From a virus, in IMG/VR virus record IMGVR_UViG_3300038369_000016, positions 1 through 24,718 of that record: a stretch of DNA of 24,718 nucleotides; one strand, 5' to 3'. A program made the position numbers and the translations under genes. Shown here piece after piece: positions 1 to 8,853 of this stretch (positions within the stretch are counted from its first letter, which is position 1; the number at the start of each line of letters is the position of its first letter). Below the pieces are notes generated by a model, which was not told where the DNA came from, searched no databases, and was given only the letters and a program-made list of their open reading frames with translations.

Positions 1-182
1 TAAATAAATTTAGAGGATTGATGGGTGAGAGAGAAATACCTACTGTCAATGTTTCTGATGGTGGTTTAGCTAAAGACGAGGTTCTATCTAGAGTCGCTGA
101 CCCTCGCTATAGAGATGATGTAGCATTTAGAAAACAAGTTGAGAGAGATTTAGAAGAATTAGAGAGAGCTGGAAAGCTATAA
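1..182 (+). CDS. C-terminal end of probable capsid scaffolding protein (partial)
   Basis: The frame is open from the left edge and ends at a TAA at 180-182. About 59 complete codons are visible. The peptide is highly charged and probably helical, ending in a stretch with the motif DPRYRDDVAFRKQVERDLEE. A charged helical C-terminus of this kind is usual for podovirus capsid assembly (scaffolding) proteins, where it contacts the coat protein, and the position directly upstream of the major capsid gene fits that job. The assignment is by position and composition only; the N-terminal part lies outside the window. It could instead be another head protein such as a prohead protease tail. Confidence 0.5.
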   Translation, partial: NKFRGLMGEREIPTVNVSDGGLAKDEVLSRVADPRYRDDVAFRKQVERDLEELERAGKL

Positions 183-208
183 AATAAATTTGAATTTTTC
201 TAAAAAAA

Positions 209-330
209 GAGTTATAAATATAATATTAACTCATAACCCTATTCAGGGCGAGTTTGGCTGCTCAGAAATGAGTCGTTGCAAGAGCGGAATCTTGTAGCCA
301 AGGCTGAATTTTTTCAATAACCGATAGGCG
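209..330 (+). promoter_or_regulatory. Structured untranslated leader of the capsid gene (candidate RNA element)
   Basis: The 184 bases between the upstream stop and the capsid start hold no gene but several complementary segments. TTGGCT (254-259) can pair with AGCCAA (296-301). Inside it lie CTCA-GAAA-TGAG (261-272, a hairpin with a GNRA-type loop) and a hairpin of CAAGA (279-283) with TCTTG (290-294) around a GCGGAA loop; together these form a three-way junction. Upstream are GAGTTA/TAACTC (209-214/227-232) and CCCT-ATTC-AGGG (237-248). CCTAT (238-242) could instead pair with ATAGG (324-328), enclosing the junction. Six Ts follow at 309-314. It could be an mRNA stabiliser, a processing site, an attenuator or a ribozyme-like element. 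I matched it to no known RNA family; it lacks the hammerhead core and the glutamine-riboswitch signature. Confidence 0.4.
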
Positions 331-366
331 ATTAGTTTTATATTAATTTTAAACAAGGAGTACACA

Positions 367-1221
367 ATGAGTACAGGACTATCAACTGCATTTATTACTT
401 TGTTTGAGGCTGAAGTAAAACAGGCTTATCAAGGTGATGCAGTATTAAGAGATAGTGTTAGGATGCGTACAAATGTTGAGGGTTCAACTGTAAAATTCCC
501 TAAAATTGGTAAGGGTACTGCACAGATTAGAACACCACAGACAGATGTTGTGCCGCTTAACACTTCATTCTCAACAGTAACAGCCACTATGGAGAACTAC
601 ATTGCGGCTGAATATTCGGACATTTTTGACCAAGCAAAGGTTAATTTTGACGAAAGACAGGAACTTGCACAAGTAGTGGGTAAAGCCATTGCTCGTAGAG
701 AGGACCAAATAATAATTGATGTTATGGAAGCAGCTTCTCCAGGAACAACTATTGCTAACACAGTAGTAACTTCAGGTTCAGCGGCAGCTTCAGATTTGAA
801 CATTGGTAAAATCATCGCAGCTAAAAAAGCTATGGATGCTGCTAATGTTCCTCCAACAGACAGACACGCAGTTATTCATGCGAATAGTCTTGCTGGATTG
901 CTTGGTGATGAAAGAGCAATCTCTGGAGATTTCCAAAACATTAAAGCTCTTGTTGCTGGTGAATTGAATACCATGATGGGTTTTCAGTTTCACATTGTTG
1001 GTGACAGAGATGAAGGCGGACTAGCTATTGATGGTTCAAGCGATAGAAATACTTTCTTCTATCATCGTTCAGCCATCGGTTGCGGTGTGGGTATCCCACC
1101 AAAAGTTGAGGTCAACTATGTGCCTGAGAAAACATCATTCCTGGTGAGTGCTATGTATTCTGCTGGTGCTGTTGCGATTGACACAGCTGGTCTTATTAAA
1201 GTAACTTGTAGAGAGTCGTAG
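367..1221 (+). CDS. Major capsid protein
   Basis: A 284-residue protein that would form the icosahedral head shell. Its length, composition and place (after the probable scaffold end, before the tail tube genes) fit a phage coat protein with the HK97-type fold. The N-terminal segment (about 1-60) resembles marine podovirus coat proteins, with an arm followed by VRMRTNVEGSTVKFPKIG and a TPQTDVVPLN stretch. The middle holds a long helical region around FDERQELAQVVGKAIARREDQ (the spine-helix position). The C-terminal part returns to beta-rich sequence. The ATG follows AAGGAG at 355-360 with ideal spacing, as expected for a highly expressed gene. A structured leader lies upstream and a hairpin terminator lies after the next gene, which would set its high dose relative to tail genes. 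The family is inferred without a database search. Confidence 0.88.
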   Translation: MSTGLSTAFITLFEAEVKQAYQGDAVLRDSVRMRTNVEGSTVKFPKIGKGTAQIRTPQTDVVPLNTSFSTVTATMENYIAAEYSDIFDQAKVNFDERQELAQVVGKAIARREDQIIIDVMEAASPGTTIANTVVTSGSAAASDLNIGKIIAAKKAMDAANVPPTDRHAVIHANSLAGLLGDERAISGDFQNIKALVAGELNTMMGFQFHIVGDRDEGGLAIDGSSDRNTFFYHRSAIGCGVGIPPKVEVNYVPEKTSFLVSAMYSAGAVAIDTAGLIKVTCRES

Positions 1222-1231
1222 GAGGTAAATT

Positions 1232-1507
1232 ATGGCATTTTCAAGAGATGGCTGGAATCCAATCGGCGGCATGAGTAAAAGAGGTACTGCACCACAAATG
1301 TGGAGCTATACCACAACTGACAGCTTAGCCACGATGAATACAGCTGCGTACTTCAATTCGGTATCGGATGAAGTAAAAGTCGGTGATTTAATTTATGTTC
1401 ATGATTCTAACACACCTACAGCTTCGCTAGTTGTTGTATTAAGTAATTCTAGCGGCGTAGTTGATGTTTCAGACGGAACAGCATTAAGTGTTGCTGACTC
1501 AGACTAA
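1232..1507 (+). CDS. Small virion structural protein, possibly head decoration
   Basis: A 91-residue protein starting ten bases after the capsid stop, with a strong TAGGAGG ribosome site. It begins MAFSRDGWNPIGG and continues with a serine/threonine/valine-rich, probably all-beta sequence (SYTTTDSLATMNTAAYFNSV, then VGDLIYVHDS, then a repeat-like VVDVSDGT stretch). Similar short proteins often follow the coat gene in marine podoviruses and have been seen in virions. Sharing the capsid transcript, and lying before the terminator, suggests high copy number, as for a decoration or cement protein. There is no membrane segment or enzyme motif. The exact role is an inference from position. Confidence 0.65.
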   Translation: MAFSRDGWNPIGGMSKRGTAPQMWSYTTTDSLATMNTAAYFNSVSDEVKVGDLIYVHDSNTPTASLVVVLSNSSGVVDVSDGTALSVADSD

Positions 1508-1519
1508 ACTATAAACTGT

Positions 1520-1545
1520 GGGGAGGGTTTTCCCTCCCTACTTTA
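1520..1545 (+). terminator. GC-rich hairpin terminator after the capsid genes
   Basis: GGGAGGG (1521-1527), a TTTT loop (1528-1531) and CCCTCCC (1532-1538) form a perfect seven-base-pair hairpin in otherwise A+T-rich DNA, followed by TACTTT. The T tract is short, so termination is probably partial. The site matches that of the T-phi terminator of phage T7, directly behind the capsid gene, and would favour capsid over tail transcripts. Confidence 0.7.
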
Positions 1546-1555
1546 AAGGATTTTT

Positions 1556-2176
1556 ATGGCAGCAGGTGACACTCAAGTAAGTATAGCAAATCAAGCTCTA
1601 TTGTTGCTTGGTGCTGATACAATATCAAATTTCACAAACGGAACAGCAGTAGGTAATGCGTGTTCTATAATTTTTCCAAAGGTTAAAGCTACAACTCTAG
1701 GTATGTATCCTTGGAGTTTTTCTTTAAAAAAGGCTGAGCTTTCTCGGTTATCCACCGCACCAACAGCACATTTTTTATATCAATATGCCCTCCCCCCTGA
1801 TATGCTTAATAGTGTTCCGAGAGCGGTTTATGCAAGTGGTGACCGAGGCTCACCAAAAATAAATGGTGAATGGGAAGTACAAGGCGAAACATTATTAACG
1901 GACAGAGATAAAATTTTTGTTGATTATCAACAGGATGTTGTTGAAGGTAAACTACCGAGTTACTTTACACAATTACTTGTATATATGTTAGCTTGGAACT
2001 TAGCCGAACCAATAACAGACCAAACAGAGAAAGGTGCATATTACAAACAAATTGCATTAGGTACAGCAGCTGACAACAACAGAGGAGGTTATTTCAGAAC
2101 AGCTATTAACATTGATGGTGCTGGAGAAACACCACCTGTTATTGCTCAGTATCTGTTAACTGAGGTTAGAAACTAA
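1556..2176 (+). CDS. Tail tubular protein A (T7 gp11-like adaptor)
   Basis: A 206-residue protein resembling the T7 gp11 family, which forms the ring between portal and nozzle of the short tail. Visible family features are the N-terminal helix IANQALLLLGADTISNF, the following helix ending in LGMYPWSFSLKKAEL (the conserved 'PW.F' segment), YALPPDMLNSV in the middle, a late FTQLLVYMLAWNLAEPIT helix and an arginine-containing C-terminus. Length is normal for the family. The start follows an AAAGGA site just past the terminator hairpin, and the stop overlaps the next start by one base (TAATG), so the two tail proteins are probably translationally coupled. Confidence is high for the family, with no search made. 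Confidence 0.85.
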   Translation: MAAGDTQVSIANQALLLLGADTISNFTNGTAVGNACSIIFPKVKATTLGMYPWSFSLKKAELSRLSTAPTAHFLYQYALPPDMLNSVPRAVYASGDRGSPKINGEWEVQGETLLTDRDKIFVDYQQDVVEGKLPSYFTQLLVYMLAWNLAEPITDQTEKGAYYKQIALGTAADNNRGGYFRTAINIDGAGETPPVIAQYLLTEVRN

Positions 2177-4209
2177 TGTCTAGGATTGTTCAGTATCAAT
2201 CGTCATTCACAATGGGTGAGTTTGACCCATTAGTAAAAGGTAGGGTTGATATTCAACAATATCAAAATGCACTTGAGAAAGCTACAAACATTGTATGTAT
2301 TCCTCAAGGAGCTATAGAACGCAGACCAGGCACACAATTTTTATTAGATGTTTCAAGTCATTTAGGTTCAGGTATTACTGCTCAGCAAGGTATAAGATTA
2401 ATACCTTTTGAATTTTCTACTACTGACTCATTTATGTTAGTGTTTGTTAAAGTATCAACAAGCTCAACCAATAATGCTAGGATGTTTGTTTTTAGTAATG
2501 GTCAACTTATTACAAATATAAATTCAAGCGGAAATAATTATTTAACAGTTTCCTTGGGTGATATATCTTTTGATAAATTAACATTTACACAATCGGCTGA
2601 CACTTTAATTTTAATGAATGAGGATTTAGCACCTATCAAAATTGTAAGAGGTGCAAACAATCAAACTTGGACAGCATCAACTATATCTTTAACTTCACCA
2701 CAATATGGATTCACACTTGCAACAACAAATCCGTCTGGAACAATTACACCATCATCCATTGACGGAACAGCAACAATAACTGCCTCTGCAAGTGTATTTA
2801 GTTCAAGCCATGTTAATCAATATCTCAATGTTACTAATGGTTTTGGTAGAGCAAGAATAATTGAATTTGTTTCTGCAACAAGTGTAAAAGTAAATGTTGA
2901 AGTACCCTTCTTTAATACGAGTGCAGTAGCCAATGGGAATTGGGAATTAGAAACAGGTTATGAGGATGTTTGGTCAGCTACTAAAGGTTACCCAAGGTCA
3001 GGTACATTCCATGAGGGTCGTTTATATTTTGGTGGTGCAAAGAGTCTACCCTCTGCATTATTTGGTAGCAAGGTTGGAGATTTTTTTAATTTTCAGGAGT
3101 CCGAAGGTTTGGACGATGACGCAATCTTTGCCATACTTTCTTCGGATGCTGTAAACGCAATAACAGGATTAAGGAGTGGAAGGGATTTACAAATATTTAC
3201 AACAGGTAACGAGTTTTTTGTTCAACAGGCAGAAGGTCAGCCAATTACACCAGGTAATTTAACAATCAAAGCTGCAACTAAATCTGGGTCAAAAGAAAAT
3301 CTTATGCCTGTAGCTGCTGAAGGTGGTACTATATTTTTACAAAGGTCAGGTAAAGCCTTACGAGAATTTTTATTTAGTGATGTTGAATTATCTTATCAAT
3401 CAAACAACATATCTTTATTATCTAGCCACCTATTAAAAACTCCTGTTAAGATGACATTTCGTAGAGCAACCTCCACCGATGATGGAGATTTATTAATTAT
3501 TGTCAATGGGCAAGACGGAACGATGGCAGCCTATTCTATACACAGAACACAGAAAGTTGTTGCACCTAGTGAATTTATAACTGACGGAACTTTTGAAGAT
3601 TGTAGTGTAGATATTAATGATATTTATGTTATTGTAAAAAGAACAATTAACTCAGCAACAAAACACTATGTGGAGATTTTAGATGACGATAGAACTACTG
3701 ATTGCTCTTTTCAGCTTTTTGATGGGTCTGCTGATGGGAATAAGCCTACCTCAACAACAGTTACAGGTCTTACGCACCTTGAAGGAAAAACTGTGGAAGT
3801 TATTAGAGATGACATATTCTTGGGTACGAAAACTGTTTCGTCTGGGCAAGTAACTATTGACCAAATACCAACCACCTATGTAGAGATAGGTTTACATTAT
3901 GATGTGGTTGCTAGAACTTTACCAGCTGAACCTAGACTCCCTTCTGGAACTATGGTTGGTAGAAAGAAAAGAATTGTGGATGCTAGTCCTATTTTATTTC
4001 AAACTCAGAACATTGCTATCAATGGCAAGGAAGTTCCTTTAAAACAGTTTCCCTATACTCTTGATTCAGCCGAAACTATTTTTTCTGGTCGTAAAAGAGT
4101 TACTCCAATACTTGGATATAGTAGCGAAGTACAATTAGAAATAACCCAGACTAAGCCTTTGTTTTTTACATTACTTGGTTTAGAATACAATGTGAGTGGT
4201 AGTCAATGA
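2176..4209 (+). CDS. Tail tubular protein B / tail nozzle (stabilisation) protein
   Basis: A 677-residue protein in the position of T7 gp12, expected to form the tail nozzle. The N-terminus shows the widespread signature of this group: QSSFTMGEFDPLVKGRVD, then QYQNALEKATNIVCIPQGAIERRPGTQFL. Next come beta-rich segments, an inserted immunoglobulin-like stretch around residues 180-250 (ITPSSIDGTATITASASVFSS), then the conserved GYPRSGTFHEGRLYFGG segment and LFGSKVGDFFNFQESEG. The C-terminal part includes GRKKRI and TLPAEPRLPSG, also typical. It overlaps the gene before by one base and the gene after by four (ATGA), indicating one tail operon. There is no enzymatic motif. Confidence 0.85.
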   Translation: MSRIVQYQSSFTMGEFDPLVKGRVDIQQYQNALEKATNIVCIPQGAIERRPGTQFLLDVSSHLGSGITAQQGIRLIPFEFSTTDSFMLVFVKVSTSSTNNARMFVFSNGQLITNINSSGNNYLTVSLGDISFDKLTFTQSADTLILMNEDLAPIKIVRGANNQTWTASTISLTSPQYGFTLATTNPSGTITPSSIDGTATITASASVFSSSHVNQYLNVTNGFGRARIIEFVSATSVKVNVEVPFFNTSAVANGNWELETGYEDVWSATKGYPRSGTFHEGRLYFGGAKSLPSALFGSKVGDFFNFQESEGLDDDAIFAILSSDAVNAITGLRSGRDLQIFTTGNEFFVQQAEGQPITPGNLTIKAATKSGSKENLMPVAAEGGTIFLQRSGKALREFLFSDVELSYQSNNISLLSSHLLKTPVKMTFRRATSTDDGDLLIIVNGQDGTMAAYSIHRTQKVVAPSEFITDGTFEDCSVDINDIYVIVKRTINSATKHYVEILDDDRTTDCSFQLFDGSADGNKPTSTTVTGLTHLEGKTVEVIRDDIFLGTKTVSSGQVTIDQIPTTYVEIGLHYDVVARTLPAEPRLPSGTMVGRKKRIVDASPILFQTQNIAINGKEVPLKQFPYTLDSAETIFSGRKRVTPILGYSSEVQLEITQTKPLFFTLLGLEYNVSGSQ

Positions 4210-4910
4210 GTGCTTCAGCAGTATTTGGTGGACTTGGTTTATTTTTAGCTTACCGACAATATCAGGCAACTGTTGCTGGTGGTAAGATACAAAGACAAGC
4301 CTATGAAGCTCAAGCAAGAAACAGAAGATTAGAGGGTAGAGTAGAAGCGGTAAGTGCTAAAGAAAAAGCCAATGAAATATTAAGACGAGCAAAGATTGCT
4401 TTAGCTAGTAATATAGCTGGTGGTTATGCAAGTGCAGTAAATCCTTTTGTTGGTTCTGTTGATACTGTAAGCAAACAACAGATTTTAAGACCAGCTGCTT
4501 TAGATGTAAATGTTCAGGAAGAAGAGGCTTTATTAGCTGTAGAAAAAGCGGATAGGGAAGCTCGTTATTTAGAGTACAGAGGACAGATGGCACAAGCACA
4601 AGCTAGAACTTCGGCACTAAGTGGTTTGGGTATGGCAGCATTACAGGTTGGTTTATCTGGTGCGTTTAGTGCTTTAACACCAAATCTTTCACTTGATTTG
4701 GGAAATAGATTTGGAATGGGTAGGTCGGCTATGACAACAACTCCTGTAACAGGTAATCTAGCAGTTGGTGGAGGTCTATTGTCTGGAGGAAATACAGCTG
4801 GAAGTTCTTTAGCAAATTTTTCTACTAACCCAATGTTTTTTAATCAAATGAGTCCTGTTAATACTTCTGCACTAAACACAGCTGGAGGACCTTCCTTCAT
4901 GGGAATATAA
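4206..4910 (+). CDS. Internal virion protein, gp14-like
   Basis: A 234-residue protein in the position of T7 internal virion protein gp14, thought to be ejected and to form a channel in the outer membrane. The N-terminus is hydrophobic (AVFGGLGLFLAYRQYQA). A long charged helical region follows, rich in alanine, glutamate and arginine (about residues 25-145, coiled-coil-like). A hydrophobic glycine/alanine stretch near 150-170 and a low-complexity Gly/Ser/Asn/Thr tail complete it. This is the usual layout of gp14-type proteins, whose sequences diverge fast. It shares ATGA with the preceding gene. The role is inferred from position and composition. Confidence 0.65.
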   Translation: MSASAVFGGLGLFLAYRQYQATVAGGKIQRQAYEAQARNRRLEGRVEAVSAKEKANEILRRAKIALASNIAGGYASAVNPFVGSVDTVSKQQILRPAALDVNVQEEEALLAVEKADREARYLEYRGQMAQAQARTSALSGLGMAALQVGLSGAFSALTPNLSLDLGNRFGMGRSAMTTTPVTGNLAVGGGLLSGGNTAGSSLANFSTNPMFFNQMSPVNTSALNTAGGPSFMGI

Positions 4911-4913
4911 ACT

Positions 4914-6698
4914 ATGGCAACAAGAAAAACATTACAAAGACAATTTCTCGGTCCTCGCTACTCCCCATCATCAGAGGCAGAGATAGGTGTATTTAACCAG
5001 GCACAATCTGGAATGTCCGCATTGTCACAAAATCTAAATCAAATGACCAATTTCTTTTTTAAGGAAATGCAAACCAGAGCAGTAGAAGAAGGAGAAATTT
5101 ATGGAGCTACCAATCCCATTACTATGGATGAATTAGAACAAGCAGCAAAAACAGGTGAGGATGTTACAGGTCGTTTAGGTTATGGGTTAAAAGGTAAGGC
5201 AGCTCGTAGCACAGCATTCGCAAGTGTTATTTCTGAAATAGAATTAGAAGCCTCCAGAGATTATATGGGTTATATAGAAAATGCAAAACTAACTCAACAA
5301 GACCCACAGGATGTTATTGATGGTTTAGATTCTATCACTTTAGGTTACACATCTTTGTTAAAAAAAGCGAGTCCAGAGAACTATGGAATAGTTAAAGGTG
5401 CGTTGTCTAAATTGAGTAATGGTGTACTTAAAGGTTATATAAACGACATTGCTGATATAGCTCAACAACAAATTCAATCTATGGCAGCTGTAAAAATTGA
5501 AGGTATTAAAAGTAATTTAGGGAATTATATAGAAGGTGAACTTGACCCTAGTAAAACTGAACAACAGATGATTAATGATTTAACTAAATTACAATCAGTA
5601 CAAACAACAACTGCTTTATCTATTGCAATAAATGAAGGTAAGTATACAGGACAACAAACATCACAACTTATAAAGGATGTAGAAAAAGACATTATAGAGA
5701 AAAAAAAGGGGATTGCTATTAATCAGGCTTTAAAAACAGGAACTGTATCTTCTATAACATCACAAATAGTGCAAGGTAAAAAAACAAATAATCCACAAAT
5801 AAATGCTTTGATAGCTGGTATGACGATAGAAGATAAAAATGATTTAGTAAAAAAAATGTATGCAGCAAGACAAGATGAAATTTCTTTTGAAAAGGCTATA
5901 GATGAATCTGATGATGAGAATAGTAAAACTCAATTTGCAGAAGCTAACCTTGCAGCTTTTGAGGCTTTAGATGAAAATAACATTATTGAATTTAACAAAC
6001 AATTAAATATTATGAGAGCCATTGACCCAAGTGATTCAAAAATATTTGAGCTAGAACGAAAACGAGTAGAACTTGGTGGGAGAAGATTGACGAGCAATCC
6101 TGTAGAATTTAAGAGGTTACAAGAATTAGAACAAAAAAACATTTTAGACTTTGACGAACTTAATAAATTTAGAGGTGAGTTAAGTAAAAAAGATTATGAT
6201 AGCTTGTTTAGTGAAGTAGAAAAAGATAAAAAATTCCAAATAAGCACCGCTTTGCGAAAAGTTGAGGGATTACAAACATATAACCCAGAACAGCTACTTC
6301 TAGCTGAAACTAAAGAAAGTAAACTATATGCAAAATTAAGTGGTGGATTAAAAGCTGCCGCTGCCAAAGCACAAAACGAGTTAAAGGCTTTTGATGTAAA
6401 TAAATGGTTAGAAGATAATTTGAAAGAACAAGAAGATGAGATTAACAAAGCTATTGCCTCTAAATTAAAAACAGAAATGTCAATAAACTTTTTACGAATA
6501 AAGAATGAAATTCAAAAAGCAGAATTACCTATACAAATTTCTGATAAATTTTCAATACAAAATTATGAACAACTTTTGATTGCCATAATGTCAAATAAAA
6601 ACAAAAAGATTCAAAGGTATAATGATAGAGCAAAACCATCAATTTCATCTTTATTAAAACAGATTAATGATTACAAACAGGAATATGGCAATGAATGA
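4914..6698 (+). CDS. Internal virion / ejection protein, gp15-like position
   Basis: A 594-residue protein with almost continuous helical, charged sequence and no membrane segment, in the position of T7 gp15, part of the ejected core. The N-terminus (RKTLQRQFLGPRYSPSSEAEIG, then FNQAQSGMSALSQNLNQMTNFF) is like the first helical segment of such proteins. The rest is rich in Lys, Glu, Asn and Gln, with coiled-coil-like stretches between residues 100 and 560. It starts three bases after the upstream stop and overlaps the next gene by eight bases. I recognise no catalytic domain. The function rests on synteny. Confidence 0.6.
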   Translation: MATRKTLQRQFLGPRYSPSSEAEIGVFNQAQSGMSALSQNLNQMTNFFFKEMQTRAVEEGEIYGATNPITMDELEQAAKTGEDVTGRLGYGLKGKAARSTAFASVISEIELEASRDYMGYIENAKLTQQDPQDVIDGLDSITLGYTSLLKKASPENYGIVKGALSKLSNGVLKGYINDIADIAQQQIQSMAAVKIEGIKSNLGNYIEGELDPSKTEQQMINDLTKLQSVQTTTALSIAINEGKYTGQQTSQLIKDVEKDIIEKKKGIAINQALKTGTVSSITSQIVQGKKTNNPQINALIAGMTIEDKNDLVKKMYAARQDEISFEKAIDESDDENSKTQFAEANLAAFEALDENNIIEFNKQLNIMRAIDPSDSKIFELERKRVELGGRRLTSNPVEFKRLQELEQKNILDFDELNKFRGELSKKDYDSLFSEVEKDKKFQISTALRKVEGLQTYNPEQLLLAETKESKLYAKLSGGLKAAAAKAQNELKAFDVNKWLEDNLKEQEDEINKAIASKLKTEMSINFLRIKNEIQKAELPIQISDKFSIQNYEQLLIAIMSNKNKKIQRYNDRAKPSISSLLKQINDYKQEYGNE

Positions 6699-8853
6699 TG
6701 ATGATATTTTAGATTATATTGAAGATAGTCGTAATCTACGAGCTACAGGTATGGAGCTAGAATTTGATTATGATGAAAACGATATGCTAGTTATGAAGCC
6801 ATATTCAGAAATGTCAACACTAGAAAGCATAAGTATTGGTTTAGAAAAAGTAGGTTCAGCAGCCACAGGAATTGCAGGTGGTGCGTTGTCAGCCACCGCT
6901 GGTTTTATACCTGACCTTACTGTTGCTTTACCTGTGGCAGTTAAAGATGCGTTGAGTGCAGAAGATGGTAAAAAATTAAAAGCCTTTGGAGAAACATTTG
7001 AACGACTATCAAAAGAAAATTTTGGTGTAGAATTTTATAGAGGTTTGTTTGACAATGCAATAGATAGCTTAGACTTGAGTGAAGAACTGAAGAAAGACGC
7101 AAAGTCTGGTTTTAATCTAGGAGAGTTTTTTGATTTCTTAGGTCCAGCCTATGCAGCTGTAAAAAAAGGTCCACAAATAGTTAGAGGTGTAAAAAATAAA
7201 ATGCAACAAGTAAGTGAGGCTGCACAAAAAAGATTAGACGAAGATAAAGGTTCAGTAACTGTATCAAGTATGGGTGTAGGTGAAATGGGTAGGATGGTAG
7301 ACAAAGGTTTATCTAAACTAGCTCCTACAGAAGGTAAAGTTGTAAACCTTAAACCAAAAACAGACCGCCTTAACTTTTACTCTAAAGCAGAAGAAGTAAC
7401 CAATCAGTTAAAACAAAACAAAGGCACAGGACAACAGTATCGTCAACAATTACTTAAAGCAGGTGTAAAACCAGATGAGATAGAATGGCTAGGACTTGAT
7501 GATGTTCTTAATAAAGGCAAGATTACTAAACAAGAAATACAAGACCAGATAAACGCAAACAGAATAGAGTTAGATGAGGTAGAGTTGTCTGGCACTGGTA
7601 TAGATTCACCTGCAACAAGATTTAACGAAAATGAAACAGTAATGTCCGCAGAAGATGCTTATGGACCAGAGTATTTAAATAACCGAGCAGATGAGATTTT
7701 TAAAGATGGGATTGAGCTTGATGAAAACAGAAAATACACAATAGAGGATGCCTATAAACAAGCAAAAGATGAATATGATATTAATCCTGTCATGAAATAT
7801 GTTGACCCACAAACAGGATATACAATTACAGGAAATGGTGATTTAGGGTATCAAATATTTAGGTCAGAAGCAGACAGTAGTAATTTCCGTAATGCTATTG
7901 ATTTTCCCGATACTCCATATTCACTTAATGAAGCGGTAATAAGAGCAGAAAATGATATGATGGAAAGAGGAGATATAATGATGTATGGAGATGGTTCAAG
8001 GTTAGGAGAAGGTACGAGGTTTGAGGAATACACAGAACCAGGCGGAGATAATTACCGAGAGTTTTTAATTAGATATGATAATCCTAGAGAACGGAATGAA
8101 GTACAATTTGATGATGACCATTTTGGCATACCAGGAAAAGAGAATGTCATTGCTCATTTTAGAACAAAAGATAGAACAACAAGCGATGGTAAGAAAGTAT
8201 TTTATATAGAGGAGATTCAATCGGATTGGGGTCAAAAAGGTAGACAAAGTGGTTTTAAAAAACCAGAAAGAAAAATGGTAGAAATATCAAATAAAAGAAA
8301 ACAAGCACAAAAAAAATTAGATGAATATGAAAAAATAGTTAATGATTCTGGTGAAGATTTAGCGGGTAAAGATTTAGATGAAGCAACTTCATTAAGAATG
8401 TATTTGCAACAAACTCAAAATTTTGTAGTTGACAATGACAAAAAAGTTTTTAAAGCACCATTCATAACAGATACAGATAAATGGACACAGCTTACTCTAA
8501 AAAGAATATTATCTAAAGCAGTTGATGAAGGATATGATTTTGTATCTATAACACCAGGCAAAGCACAAATGGATAGATGGAATAATGAAGGGGTGGCTAA
8601 ATTCTATGATGAGATTGTTCCAAAGAATGCAGAGAAGATTGTTAAGAAGTTAGATAAAAATGCTATACGAAAAGATAAACAAGTTTTGGTTACTGATAGA
8701 GAAGATTTACTACCTGATAACCTTAAAAAAAGATTTCCGTATGCACAAATTAGATTTAGCATAGAACTTACACCACAGCTAAAAGAAAAAGTAAAAAAAG
8801 GAATGGCGATGTTTAGTGCAACACCACTTGTCGTTGGTCAGGAGAATGAGTGA
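6691..8853 (+). CDS. Internal virion protein with a C-terminal EIQSDW-type polyvalent domain
   Basis: About 720 residues. I place the start at the ATG at 6691 because AGGA (6679-6682) lies eight bases before it; the in-frame ATG at 6667 has no ribosome site and would lengthen the overlap with the gene before. The N-terminal third has an acidic head and a glycine/alanine-rich hydrophobic segment (around GSAATGIAGGALSATAGFIP), plausibly membrane-interacting during ejection. The C-terminal region (about residues 430-705) carries a domain common in large phage 'polyvalent' and ejection proteins. Its segments are FLIRYDNPRERNEVQF, VIAHFRT.DRT, IEEIQSDWGQKGR (E508 onward), WTQLTLKRILSKAVDEGYDF and FYDEIVPKNAEKI. 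The biochemical activity of this domain is not known to me. The stop overlaps the next start (TGATG). Confidence 0.6.
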   Translation: MNDDDILDYIEDSRNLRATGMELEFDYDENDMLVMKPYSEMSTLESISIGLEKVGSAATGIAGGALSATAGFIPDLTVALPVAVKDALSAEDGKKLKAFGETFERLSKENFGVEFYRGLFDNAIDSLDLSEELKKDAKSGFNLGEFFDFLGPAYAAVKKGPQIVRGVKNKMQQVSEAAQKRLDEDKGSVTVSSMGVGEMGRMVDKGLSKLAPTEGKVVNLKPKTDRLNFYSKAEEVTNQLKQNKGTGQQYRQQLLKAGVKPDEIEWLGLDDVLNKGKITKQEIQDQINANRIELDEVELSGTGIDSPATRFNENETVMSAEDAYGPEYLNNRADEIFKDGIELDENRKYTIEDAYKQAKDEYDINPVMKYVDPQTGYTITGNGDLGYQIFRSEADSSNFRNAIDFPDTPYSLNEAVIRAENDMMERGDIMMYGDGSRLGEGTRFEEYTEPGGDNYREFLIRYDNPRERNEVQFDDDHFGIPGKENVIAHFRTKDRTTSDGKKVFYIEEIQSDWGQKGRQSGFKKPERKMVEISNKRKQAQKKLDEYEKIVNDSGEDLAGKDLDEATSLRMYLQQTQNFVVDNDKKVFKAPFITDTDKWTQLTLKRILSKAVDEGYDFVSITPGKAQMDRWNNEGVAKFYDEIVPKNAEKIVKKLDKNAIRKDKQVLVTDREDLLPDNLKKRFPYAQIRFSIELTPQLKEKVKKGMAMFSATPLVVGQENE

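Noticed and set aside
254-301. A tRNA or a known riboswitch/hammerhead ribozyme in the capsid leader
   Set aside because: There is no T-loop or anticodon-arm pattern, no CTGATGA hammerhead core, and the junction bases do not match the glutamine riboswitch signature. Only the generic three-way-junction call is kept.
5930-6448. Leftward frames of 70 and 84 codons within the ejection protein gene
   Set aside because: They are rich in Ser, Leu and Phe as expected from the complement of Lys/Glu-rich coding sequence, and lie wholly inside a well-supported gene.
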